Origin: Karalla daura
Taxonomy: Eukaryota > Chordata > Actinopteri > Chaetodontiformes > Leiognathidae
Assembly: GCA_029224185.1 (NCBI GenBank)
Contig: CM055198.1
Span: 496,001 to 560,000, forward strand
Reading direction: 5' to 3'
DNA: 64,000 nt
In this document: positions 54,460 to 63,953 of the stretch, piece by piece
Layout of the letters: each line of letters begins with the position of its first letter
How positions within the stretch are numbered: position 1 is the first letter of the stretch
The notes under the pieces: generated by a model
What the model was told of the DNA's origin: nothing
The model's database searches: none
The model's input: only the letters and a program-made list of their open reading frames with translations
Program-made: the position numbers and the translations under genes

Positions 54460-54959
54460 ATCCTGCTGTTCTTATACGCAGTCGTGCAGATCTAATGGTC
54501 TGAAAAAGTCGGAAAAAGAGGCACCAACAGAATCTTGGGAACCGTGATGGACTGCTGGGTCTGTTGAACGCCTACGGTGTGATGCTCTTGCTTGCAAATC
54601 TATTGATGCTCCTCATCAATGCATGCTCCTAATCAATGCATCAATGCACCTCCATAATGGCCATTGTTCCAATGCCTGTCTTGAGCGTTGCTCATTGTCT
54701 TCTACAGGTCTCGTGATGAGATAAAAGAAGTCCTTGTGATATTGTAGGGTATCAAGGGTGTAAGATGACAAATGGGTGTTGTTCTGGGTAATTTTCGATT
54801 CATTCTATCCTATGTCTCAGTTGGAAAATACTTTTCCCAAGAGACACCTGTTGAGTGCTCGCAGTGTCACATGACAAGCAAGACTTGAAAAGGCAGTTTT
54901 TGCCTGCATTTGCTTGATAATTCTGTACCAACCTCTTGAAAAATATCGTTGCAGAAAAA

Positions 54960-55033
54960 GGCCGGTTAGCTCAGTTGGTTAGAGCGTGGTGCTAATAACG
55001 CTAAGGTCATGTGTTCAACCCCCATACTGGCCA
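54960..55033 (+). tRNA. tRNA-Ile-AAT: tRNA-Ile(AAU), class Ile-2
   Basis: D unit of 616 bp, flank b. Confidence 0.8.
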
Positions 55034-55067
55034 ATCCTCCTGTTGCAAAAGGAAGACAGCTTTCTGG

Positions 55068-55140
55068 GACCACGTGGCCTAATGGACAAGGCATCTGACT
55101 TCGGATCAGAAGATTGAGGGTTGGAGTCCCTTCGTGGTTG
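55068..55140 (+). tRNA. tRNA-Arg-TCG: tRNA-Arg(UCG), Arg-1 with C56G
   Basis: The T loop reads gggttggag. The invariant C56, partner of G19 and part of the B-box core, is lost, so transcription and folding are probably impaired. Confidence 0.7.
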
Positions 55141-55575
55141 TAAATTGCCCAACAGTAGCAGCAGACAAGCGGATGACTGTGTGCTGAAACAGCGACGACT
55201 CAAATGACCAGCCACGGCTGTTCTGAGTCCATACATGCTGGACAAAAAGTCCCTCTAACCCTAACCTCCATAGTGGCCATCGCTTTAATGCCTGTCTTGA
55301 GCATTGCTCATTGTCTTCTACGGGCCTTGTGATGAGATAAAAGAAGTCCTTGTGATATTGTAGGGTATCAAGGGTGTAAGATGACAAATGGGTGTTGTTC
55401 TGGGTAATTTTCGATTCTTTCTATCCTATGTCTCAGTTGGAAAATACTTTTCCCAAGAGACACCTGTTGAGTGCTCGCAGTGTCACATGACAAGCAAGAC
55501 TTGAAAAGGCAGTTTTTGCCTGCATTTGCTTGATAATTCTGTACCAACCTCTTGAAAAATATAGTTGCAGAAAAA

Positions 55576-55649
55576 GGCCGGTTAGCTCAGTTGGTTAGAG
55601 CGTGGTGCTAATAACGCTAAGGTCATGTGTTCAACCCCCATACTGGCCA
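55576..55649 (+). tRNA. tRNA-Ile-AAT: tRNA-Ile(AAU), class Ile-2
   Basis: D unit of 616 bp, flank a; resembles the last unit of the tetramers. Confidence 0.8.
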
Positions 55650-55683
55650 ATCCTCCTGTTGCAAAAGGAAGACAGCTTTCTGG

Positions 55684-55756
55684 GACCACGTGGCCTAATG
55701 GACAAGGCATCTGACTTCGGATCAGAAGATTGAGGGTTCGAGTCCCTTCGTGGTTG
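55684..55756 (+). tRNA. tRNA-Arg-TCG: tRNA-Arg(UCG), class Arg-1
   Basis: Intact copy; agcagcggac downstream links it to the tetramer lineage. Confidence 0.93.
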
Positions 55757-56191
55757 TAAATTGCCCAACAGTAGCAGCGGACAAGCGGATGACTGTGTGC
55801 TGAAACAGCGACTACTCAAATGACCAGCCACGGCTGTTCTGAGTCCATACATGCTGGACAAAAAGTCCCTCTAACCCTGACCTCCATAGTGGCCATCGCT
55901 TTAATGCCTGTCTTGAGCGTTGCTCATTGTCTTCTACAGGTCTAGTGATGAGATAAAAGAAGTCCTTGTGATATTGTAGGGTATCAAGGGTGTGAGATGA
56001 CAAATGGGTGTTGTTCTGGGTAACTTTCGATTCATTCTATCCTATGTCTCAGTTGGAAAATAGTATTCCCAAGAGACACCTGTTGAGTGCTCGCAATGTC
56101 ACATGACAAGCAAGACTTGAAAAGGCAGTTTTTGCCTGCATTTGCTTGATAATTCTGTCCCAACCTCTTGAAAAAAATCGTTGCAGAAAAA

Positions 56192-56265
56192 GGCCGGTTA
56201 GCTCAGTTGGTTAGAGCGTGGTGCTAATAACGCCAAGGTCATGGGTTCAACCCCCATACTGGCCA
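56192..56265 (+). tRNA. tRNA-Ile-AAT: tRNA-Ile(AAU), class Ile-1
   Basis: Unmodified. S unit of 563 bp with flank d, otherwise found only before D units. Confidence 0.95.
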
Positions 56266-56754
56266 ATCCTGCTGTTCTTATACGCAGTCGTGCAGATCTG
56301 ATGGTCGGAAAAAGAGGCACCAACAGAATCTTGGGAACCGTGATGGACTGCTGGGTCTGTTGAACGCCTACGGTGTGATGCTCTTGCTTGCAAATCTATT
56401 GATGCTCATAATCAATGCATGCTCCTAATCAATGCATCAATGCACCTCCATAGTGGCCATTGCTCCAATGCCTGTCTTGAGCGTTGCTCATTGTCTTCTG
56501 CAGGTCTATGATGAGATAAAAGAAGTCCTTGTGATATTGTAGGGTATCAAGGGTGTAAGATGACAAATGGGTGTTGTTCTGGGTAACTTTCGATTCTTTC
56601 TATCCTATGTCTCAGTTGGAAAATACTTTTCCCAAGAGACACCTGTTGAGTGCTCGCAATGTCACATGACAAGCAAGACTTGAAAAGGCAGTTTTTGCCT
56701 GCATTTGCTTGATAATTCTGTCCCAACCTCTTGAAAAATATAGTTGCAGAAAAA

Positions 56755-56828
56755 GTCCGGTTAGCTCAGTTGGTTAGAGCGTGGTGCTAATAACGCCAAG
56801 GTCATGGGTTCAACCCCCATACTGGCCA
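56755..56828 (+). tRNA. tRNA-Ile-AAT: tRNA-Ile(AAU), Ile-1 with G2T
   Basis: S unit of 574 bp, flank a. G2T leaves a T2-C71 mismatch in the acceptor stem. Confidence 0.8.
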
Positions 56829-57328
56829 ATCCTGCTGTTCTTATACGCAGTCGTGCAGATCTAATGGTCTGAAAAAGTAGGAAAAAGAGGCACCAACAGA
56901 ATCTTGGGAACCGTGATGGACTGCTGGGTCTGTTGAACGCCTACGGTGTGATGCTCTTGCTTGCAAATCTATTGATGCTCCTAATCAATGCATGCTCCTA
57001 ATCAATGCATCAATGCACCTCCATAATGGCCATTGTTCCAATGCCTGTCTTGAGCGTTGCTCATTGTCTTCTACAGGTCTTGTGATGAGATAAAAGAAGT
57101 CCTTGTGATATTGTAGGGTATCAAGGGTGTACGATGACAAATGGGTGTTGTTCTGGGTAACTTTCGATTCATTCTATCCTATGTCTCAGTTGGAAAATAC
57201 TTTTCCCAAGAGACACCTGTTGAGTGCTCGCAATGTCACATGACAAGCAAGACTTGAAAAGGCAGTTTTTGCCTGCATTTGCTTGATAATTCTGTACCAA
57301 CCTCTTGAAAAATATCGTTGCAGAAAAA

Positions 57329-57402
57329 GGCCGGTTAGCTCAGTTGGTTAGAGCGTGGTGCTAATAACGCTAAGGTCATGTGTTCAACCCCCATACTGGC
57401 CA
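57329..57402 (+). tRNA. tRNA-Ile-AAT: tRNA-Ile(AAU), class Ile-2
   Basis: D unit of 605 bp, flank b; opens the first 2970-bp pentamer. Confidence 0.8.
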
Positions 57403-57436
57403 ATCCTCCTGTTGCAAAAGGAAGACAGCTTTCTGG

Positions 57437-57509
57437 GACCACGTGGCCTAATGGACAAGGCATCTGACTTCGGATCAGAAGATTGAGGGTTCGAGTCCCT
57501 TCGTGGTTG
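57437..57509 (+). tRNA. tRNA-Arg-TCG: tRNA-Arg(UCG), class Arg-1
   Basis: Intact copy. An 11-bp deletion about 40 bp behind it joins gactgtg to cgactac. Confidence 0.93.
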
Positions 57510-57933
57510 TAAATTGCCCAACAGTAGCAGCAGACAAGCGGATGACTGTGCGACTACTCAAATGACCAGCCACGGCTGTTCTGAGTCCATACATGCTGGA
57601 CAAAAAGTCCCTCTAACCCTAACCTCCATAGTGGCCATCGCTTTAATGCCTGTCTTGAGCGTTGCTCATTGTCTTCTACGGGCCTTGTGATGAGATAAAA
57701 GAAGTCCTTGTGATATTGTAGGGTATCAAGGGTGTAAGATGACAAATGGGTGTTGTTCTGGGTAATTTTCGATTCATTCTATCCTATGTCTCAGTTGGAA
57801 AATACTTTTCCCAAGAGACACCTGTTGAGTGCTCGCAGTGTCACATGACAAGCAAGACTTGAAAAGGCAGTTTTTGCCTGCATTTGCTTGATAATTCTGT
57901 ACCAACCTCTTGAAAAATATAGTTGCAGAAAAA

Positions 57934-58007
57934 GGCCGGTTCGCTCAGTTGGTTCAAGCGTGGTGCTAATAACGCCAAGGTCATGGGTTCAACCCCCATA
58001 CTGGCCA
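57934..58007 (+). tRNA. tRNA-Ile-AAT: tRNA-Ile(AAU), Ile-1 with A9C, A21C and G22A
   Basis: S unit of 564 bp, flank a. G22A breaks the last D-stem pair; three changes in the D region make function doubtful. Confidence 0.65.
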
Positions 58008-58497
58008 ATCCTGCTGTTCTTATACGCAGTCGTGCAGATCTAATGGTAGGAAAAAGAGGCACCAACAGAATCTTGGGAACCGTGATGGACTGCTGGGTCT
58101 GTTGAACGCCTACGGTGTGATGCTCTTGCTTGCAAATCTATTGATGCTCCTAATCAATGCATGCTCCTAATCAATGCATCAATGCACCTCCATAATGGCC
58201 ATTGTTCCAATGCCTGTCTTGAGCGTTGCTCATTGTCTTCTACAGGTCTTGTGATGAGATAAAAGAAGTCCTTGTGATATTGTAGGGTATCAAGGGTGTA
58301 CGATGACAAATGGGTGTTGTTCTGGGTAACTTTCGATTCATTCTATCCTATGTCTCAGTTGGAAAATACTTTTCCCAAGAGACACCTGTTGAGTGCTCGC
58401 AATGTCACATGACAAGCAAGACTTGAAAAGGCAGTTTTTGCCTGCATTTGCTTGATAATTCTGTACCAACCTCTTGAAAAATATCGTTGCAGAAAAA

Positions 58498-58571
58498 GGC
58501 CGGTTAGCTCAGTTGGTTAGAGCGTGGTGCTAATAACGCAAAGGTCATGTGTTCAACCCCCATACTGGCCA
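58498..58571 (+). tRNA. tRNA-Ile-AAT: tRNA-Ile(AAU), Ile-2 with C42A instead of C42T
   Basis: D unit of 616 bp, flank b. aacgcaaagg gives a G28-A42 mismatch, so both anticodon and T stems are weakened. Confidence 0.6.
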
Positions 58572-58605
58572 ATCCTCCTGTTGGAAAAGGAAGACACCTT
58601 TCTGG

Positions 58606-58678
58606 GACCACGTGGCCTAATGGACAAGGCATCTGACTTCGGATCAGAAGATTGAGGGTTCGAGTCCCTTCGTGGTTG
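58606..58678 (+). tRNA. tRNA-Arg-TCG: tRNA-Arg(UCG), class Arg-1
   Basis: Intact copy; the gap before it reads agacaccttt. Confidence 0.93.
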
Positions 58679-59113
58679 TAATTTGCCCAACAGTAGCAGC
58701 AGACAAGCGGATGACTGTGTGCTGAAACAGCGACTACTCAAATGACCAGCCACGGCTGTTCTGAGTCCATACATGCTGGACAAAAAGTCCCTCTAACCCT
58801 AACCTCCATAGTGGCCATCGCTTTAATGCCTGTCTTGAGCGTTGCTCATTGTCTTCTCCGGGCCTTGTGATGAGATAAAAGAAGTCCTTGTGATATTGTA
58901 GGGTATCAAGGGTGTAAGATGACAAATGGGTGTTGTTCTGGGAAACTTTCGATTCATTCTATCCGATGTCTCAGTTGGAAAATACTATTCCCAAGAGACA
59001 CCTGTTGAGTGCTCGCAATGTCACATGACAAGCAAGACTTGAAAAGGCAGTTTTTGCCTGCATTTGCTTGATAATTCTGTACCAACCTCTTGAAAAATAT
59101 AGCTGCGGAAAGA

Positions 59114-59182
59114 GGCCGGTTAGCTGGTTAGAGCGTGGTGCTAATAACGCTAAGGTCATGTGTTCAACCCCCATACTGGCCA
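59114..59182 (+). pseudogene. tRNA-Ile-AAT: tRNA-Ile(AAU) with 5-nt deletion in the D arm
   Basis: The gene reads ttagctggttagagc and is 69 nt long. Five bases of the D stem and loop are gone, including C13 and A14 and part of box A. It also carries G52T. D unit of 611 bp, flank c. Confidence 0.85.
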
Positions 59183-59216
59183 ATCCTCCTGTTGGAAAAG
59201 GAAGACAGCTTTCTGG

Positions 59217-59289
59217 GACCACGTGGCCTAATGGACAAGGCATCTGACTTCGGATCAGAAGATTGAGGGTTCGAGTCCCTTCGTGGTTG
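59217..59289 (+). tRNA. tRNA-Arg-TCG: tRNA-Arg(UCG), class Arg-1
   Basis: Intact copy. The spacer behind has private changes (agtagaagc, acaagtgg, cagtgac). Confidence 0.93.
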
Positions 59290-59724
59290 TAATTTGCCCA
59301 ACAGTAGAAGCAGACAAGTGGATGACTGTGTGCTGAAACAGTGACTACTCAAATGACCAGCCACGGCTGTTCTGAGTCCATACATGCTGGACAAAAAGTC
59401 CCTCTAACCCTAACCTCCATAGTGGCCATCGCTTTAATGCCTGTCTTGAGCGTTGCTCATTGTCTTCTACGGGCCTTGAGATGAGATAAAAGAAGTCCTT
59501 GTGATATTGTAGGGTATCAAGGGTGTAAGATGACAAATGGGTGTTGTTCTGGGTAATCTTCGATTCATTCTATCCTATGTCTCAGTTGGAAAACACATTT
59601 CCCAAGAGACACCTGTAGAGTGCTCGCAATGTCACATGACAAGCAAGACTTGAAAAGGCAGTTTTTGCCTGCACTTGCTTGATAATTCTGTCCCAACCTC
59701 TTGAAAAATATAGTTGCAGAAAAA

Positions 59725-59798
59725 GGCCGGTTATCTCAGTTGGTTAGAGCGTGGTGCTAATAACGCCAAGGTCATGGGTTCAACCCCCATACTGGCCA
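59725..59798 (+). tRNA. tRNA-Ile-AAT: tRNA-Ile(AAU), Ile-1 with G10T
   Basis: S unit of 574 bp, flank a. ttatctcag breaks the first D-stem pair and box A. Confidence 0.75.
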
Positions 59799-60298
59799 AT
59801 CCTGCTGTTCTTATACGCAGTTGTGCAGATCTAATGGTCTGAAAAAGTAGGAAAAAGAGGCACCAACAGAATGTTGAGAACTGTGATGGACTGCTGGGTC
59901 TGTTGAACGCCTACGGTGTGATGCTCTTGCTTGCAAATCTATTGATGCTCCTAATCAATGCATGCTCCTAATCAATGCATCAATGCACCTCCATAATGGC
60001 CATTGTTCCAATGCCTGTCTTGAGCGTTGCTCATTGTCTTCTACAGGTCTTGTGATGAGATAAAAGAAGTCCTTGTGATATTGTAGGGTATCAAGGGTGT
60101 ACGATGACAAATGGGTGTTGTTCTGGGAAACTTTCGATTCATTCTATCCTATGTCTCAGTTGGAAAATACTTTTCCCAAGAGACACCTGTTGAGTGCTCG
60201 CAATGTCACATGACAAGCAAGACTTGAAAAGGCAGTTTTTGCCTGCATTTGCTTGATAATTCTGTACCAACCTCTTGAAAAATATCGTTGCAGAAAAA

Positions 60299-60372
60299 GG
60301 CCGGTTAGCTCAGTTGGTTAGAGCGTGGTGCTAATAACGCTAAGGTCATGTGTTCAACCCCCATACTGGCCA
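60299..60372 (+). tRNA. tRNA-Ile-AAT: tRNA-Ile(AAU), class Ile-2
   Basis: D unit of 605 bp, flank b; opens the second pentamer. Confidence 0.8.
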
Positions 60373-60406
60373 ATCCTCCTGTTGCAAAAGGAAGACAGCT
60401 TTCTGG

Positions 60407-60479
60407 GACCACGTGGCCTAATGGACAAGGCATCTGACTTCGGATCAGAAGATTGAGGGTTCGAGTCCCTTCGTGGTTG
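60407..60479 (+). tRNA. tRNA-Arg-TCG: tRNA-Arg(UCG), class Arg-1
   Basis: Intact copy with the same 11-bp deletion downstream as at 57437. Confidence 0.93.
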
Positions 60480-60903
60480 TAAATTGCCCAACAGTAGCAG
60501 CAGACAAGCGGATGACTGTGCGACTACTCAAATGACCAGCCACGGCTGTTCTGAGTCCATACATGCTGGACAAAAAGTCCCTCTAACCCTAACCTCCATA
60601 GTGGCCATCGCTTTAATGCCTGTCTTGAGCGTTGCTCATTGTCTTCTACGGGCCTTGTGATGAGATAAAAGAAGTCCTTGTGATATTGTAGGGTATCAAG
60701 GGTGTAAGATGACAAATGGGTGTTGTTCTGGGTAATTTTCGATTCATTCTATCCTATGTCTCAGTTGGAAAATACTTTTCCCAAGAGACACCTGTTGAGT
60801 GCTCGCAGTGTCACATGACAAGCAAGACTTGAAAAGGCAGTTTTTGCCTGCATTTGCTTGATAATTCTGTACCAACCTCTTGAAAAATATAGTTGCAGAA
60901 AAA

Positions 60904-60977
60904 GGCCGGTTCGCTCAGTTGGTTCGAGCGTGGTGCTAATAACGCCAAGGTCATGGGTTCAACCCCCATACTGGCCA
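60904..60977 (+). tRNA. tRNA-Ile-AAT: tRNA-Ile(AAU), Ile-1 with A9C and A21C
   Basis: S unit of 564 bp, flank a; counterpart of 57934 but with G22 intact, so the D stem forms. Confidence 0.75.
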
Positions 60978-61467
60978 ATCCTGCTGTTCTTATACGCAGT
61001 CGTGCAGATCTAATGGTAGGAAAAAGAGGCACCAACAGAATCTTGGGAACCGTGATGGACTGCTGGGTCTGTTGAACGCCTACGGTGTGATGCTCTTGCT
61101 TGCAAATCTATTGATGCTCCTAATCAATGCATGCTCCTAATCAATGCATCAATGCACCTCCATAATGGCCATTGTTCCAATGCCTGTCTTGAGCGTTGCT
61201 CATTGTCTTCTACAGGTCTTGTGATGAGATAAAAGAAGTCCTTGTGATATTGTAGGGTATCAAGGGTGTACGATGACAAATGGGTGTTGTTCTGGGTAAC
61301 TTTCGATTCATTCTATCCTATGTCTCAGTTGGAAAATACTTTTCCCAAGAGACACCTGTTGAGTGCTCGCAATGTCACATGACAAGCAAGACTTGAAAAG
61401 GCAGTTTTTGCCTGCATTTGCTTGATAATTCTGTACCAACCTCTTGAAAAATATCGTTGCAGAAAAA

Positions 61468-61541
61468 GGCCGGTTAGCTCAGTTGGTTAGAGCGTGGTGC
61501 TAATAACGCAAAGGTCATGTGTTCAACCCCCATACTGGCCA
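61468..61541 (+). tRNA. tRNA-Ile-AAT: tRNA-Ile(AAU), Ile-2 with C42A instead of C42T
   Basis: D unit of 616 bp, flank b; counterpart of 58498. Confidence 0.6.
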
Positions 61542-61575
61542 ATCCTCCTGTTGGAAAAGGAAGACACCTTTCTGG

Positions 61576-61648
61576 GACCACGTGGCCTAATGGACAAGGC
61601 ATCTGACTTCGGATCAGAAGATTGAGGGTTCGAGTCCCTTCGTGGTTG
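61576..61648 (+). tRNA. tRNA-Arg-TCG: tRNA-Arg(UCG), class Arg-1
   Basis: Intact copy; counterpart of 58606. Confidence 0.93.
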
Positions 61649-62083
61649 TAATTTGCCCAACAGTAGCAGCAGACAAGCGGATGACTGTGTGCTGAAACAG
61701 CGACTACTCAAATGACCAGCCACGGCTGTTCTGAGTCCATACATGCTGGACAAAAAGTCCCTCTAACCCTAACCTCCATAGTGGCCATCGCTTTAATGCC
61801 TGTCTTGAGCGTTGCTCATTGTCTTCTCCGGGCCTTGTGATGAGATAAAAGAAGTCCTTGTGATATTGTAGGGTATCAAGGGTGTAAGATGACAAATGGG
61901 TGTTGTTCTGGGAAACTTTCGATTCATTCTATCCGATGTCTCAGTTGGAAAATACTATTCCCAAGAGACACCTGTTGAGTGCTCGCAATGTCACATGACA
62001 AGCAAGACTTGAAAAGGCAGTTTTTGCCTGCATTTGCTTGATAATTCTGTACCAACCTCTTGAAAAATATAGCTGCGGAAAGA

Positions 62084-62152
62084 GGCCGGTTAGCTGGTTA
62101 GAGCGTGGTGCTAATAACGCTAAGGTCATGTGTTCAACCCCCATACTGGCCA
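62084..62152 (+). pseudogene. tRNA-Ile-AAT: tRNA-Ile(AAU) with 5-nt deletion in the D arm
   Basis: Same deletion as at 59114, one 2970-bp period later. D unit of 611 bp, flank c. Confidence 0.85.
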
Positions 62153-62186
62153 ATCCTCCTGTTGGAAAAGGAAGACAGCTTTCTGG

Positions 62187-62259
62187 GACCACGTGGCCTA
62201 ATGGACAAGGCATCTGACTTCGGATCAGAAGATTGAGGGTTCGAGTCCCTTCGTGGTTG
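62187..62259 (+). tRNA. tRNA-Arg-TCG: tRNA-Arg(UCG), class Arg-1
   Basis: Intact copy; counterpart of 59217. Confidence 0.93.
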
Positions 62260-62694
62260 TAATTTGCCCAACAGTAGAAGCAGACAAGTGGATGACTGTG
62301 TGCTGAAACAGTGACTACTCAAATGACCAGCCACGGCTGTTCTGAGTCCATACATGCTGGACAAAAAGTCCCTCTAACCCTAACCTCCATAGTGGCCATC
62401 GCTTTAATGCCTGTCTTGAGCGTTGCTCATTGTCTTCTACGGGCCTTGAGATGAGATAAAAGAAGTCCTTGTGATATTGTAGGGTATCAAGGGTGTAAGA
62501 TGACAAATGGGTGTTGTTCTGGGTAATCTTCGATTCATTCTATCCTATGTCTCAGTTGGAAAACACATTTCCCAAGAGACACCTGTAGAGTGCTCGCAAT
62601 GTCACATGACAAGCAAGACTTGAAAAGGCAGTTTTTGCCTGCACTTGCTTGATAATTCTGTCCCAACCTCTTGAAAAATATAGTTGCAGAAAAA

Positions 62695-62768
62695 GGCCGG
62701 TTATCTCAGTTGGTTAGAGCGTGGTGCTAATAACGCCAAGGTCATGGGTTCAACCCCCATACTGGCCA
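62695..62768 (+). tRNA. tRNA-Ile-AAT: tRNA-Ile(AAU), Ile-1 with G10T
   Basis: S unit of 574 bp, flank a; counterpart of 59725. Confidence 0.75.
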
Positions 62769-63268
62769 ATCCTGCTGTTCTTATACGCAGTTGTGCAGAT
62801 CTAATGGTCTGAAAAAGTAGGAAAAAGAGGCACCAACAGAATGTTGAGAACTGTGATGGACTGCTGGGTCTGTTGAACGCCTACGGTGTGATGCTCTTGC
62901 TTGCAAATCTATTGATGCTCCTAATCAATGCATGCTCCTAATCAATGCATCAATGCACCTCCATAATGGCCATTGTTCCAATGCCTGTCTTGAGCGTTGC
63001 TCATTGTCTTCTACAGGTCTTGTGATGAGATAAAAGAAGTCCTTGTGATATTGTAGGGTATCAAGGGTGTACGATGACAAATGGGTGTTGTTCTGGGAAA
63101 CTTTCGATTCATTCTATCCTATGTCTCAGTTGGAAAATACTTTTCCCAAGAGACACCTGTTGAGTGCTCGCAATGTCACATGACAAGCAAGACTTGAAAA
63201 GGCAGTTTTTGCCTGCATTTGCTTGATAATTCTGTACCAACCTCTTGAAAAATATAGCTGTGGAAAGA

Positions 63269-63337
63269 GGCCGGTTAGCTGGTTAGAGCGTGGTGCTAAT
63301 AACGCTAAGGTCATGTGTTCAACCCCCATACTGGCCA
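63269..63337 (+). pseudogene. tRNA-Ile-AAT: tRNA-Ile(AAU) with 5-nt deletion in the D arm
   Basis: Third copy of this deletion. D unit of 611 bp with a changed flank c (tatagctgtgg). Here it follows the G10T unit directly, so three units of the pentamer were skipped. Confidence 0.85.
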
Positions 63338-63371
63338 ATCCTCCTGTTGGAAAAGGAAGACAGCTTTCTGG

Positions 63372-63444
63372 GACCACGTGGCCTAATGGACAAGGCATCT
63401 GACTTCGGATCAGAAGATTGAGGGTTCGAGTCCCTTCGTGGTTG
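63372..63444 (+). tRNA. tRNA-Arg-TCG: tRNA-Arg(UCG), class Arg-1
   Basis: Intact copy with the agtagaagc spacer version behind it; last Arg gene of the window. Confidence 0.93.
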
Positions 63445-63879
63445 TAATTTGCCCAACAGTAGAAGCAGACAAGTGGATGACTGTGTGCTGAAACAGTGAC
63501 TACTCAAATGACCAGCCACGGCTGTTCTGAGTCCATACATGCTGGACAAAAAGTCCCTCTAACCCTAACCTCCATAGTGACCATCGCTTTAATGCCTGTC
63601 TTGAGCGTTGCTCATTGTCTTCTACGGGCCTTGAGATGAGATAAAAGAAGTCCTTGTGATATTGTAGGGTATCAAGGGTGTAAGATGACAAATGGGTGTT
63701 GTTCTGGGTAATCTTCGATTCATTCTATCCTATGTCTCAGTTGGAAAACACTTTTCCCAAGAGACACCTGTAGAGTGCTCGCAATGTCACATGACAAGCA
63801 AGACTTGAAAAGGCAGTTTTTGCCTGCACTTGCTTGATAATTCTGTCCCAACCTCTTGAAAAATATAGTTGCAGAAAAA

Positions 63880-63953
63880 GGCCGGTTATCTCAGTTGGTT
63901 AGAGCGTGGTGCTAATAACGCCAAGGTCATGGGTTCAACCCCCATACTGGCCA
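63880..63953 (+). tRNA. tRNA-Ile-AAT: tRNA-Ile(AAU), Ile-1 with G10T
   Basis: Last gene of the window, flank a. Only 47 bp of its S spacer follow before the window ends, so the array continues to the right. Confidence 0.75.

Larger units (their letters stand above)
57329..63268 (+). repeat. Higher-order repeat, 2970-bp pentamer, two copies
   Basis: The blocks start at 57329 and 60299 with order D, S, D, D, S and spacings 605, 564, 616, 611 and 574. Both carry the 11-bp loss behind the first Arg gene, A9C in the second Ile, C42A in the third, the 5-bp loss in the fourth and G10T in the fifth. A third block begins at 63269 out of order, with the 5-bp-deleted unit. Confidence 0.92.
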
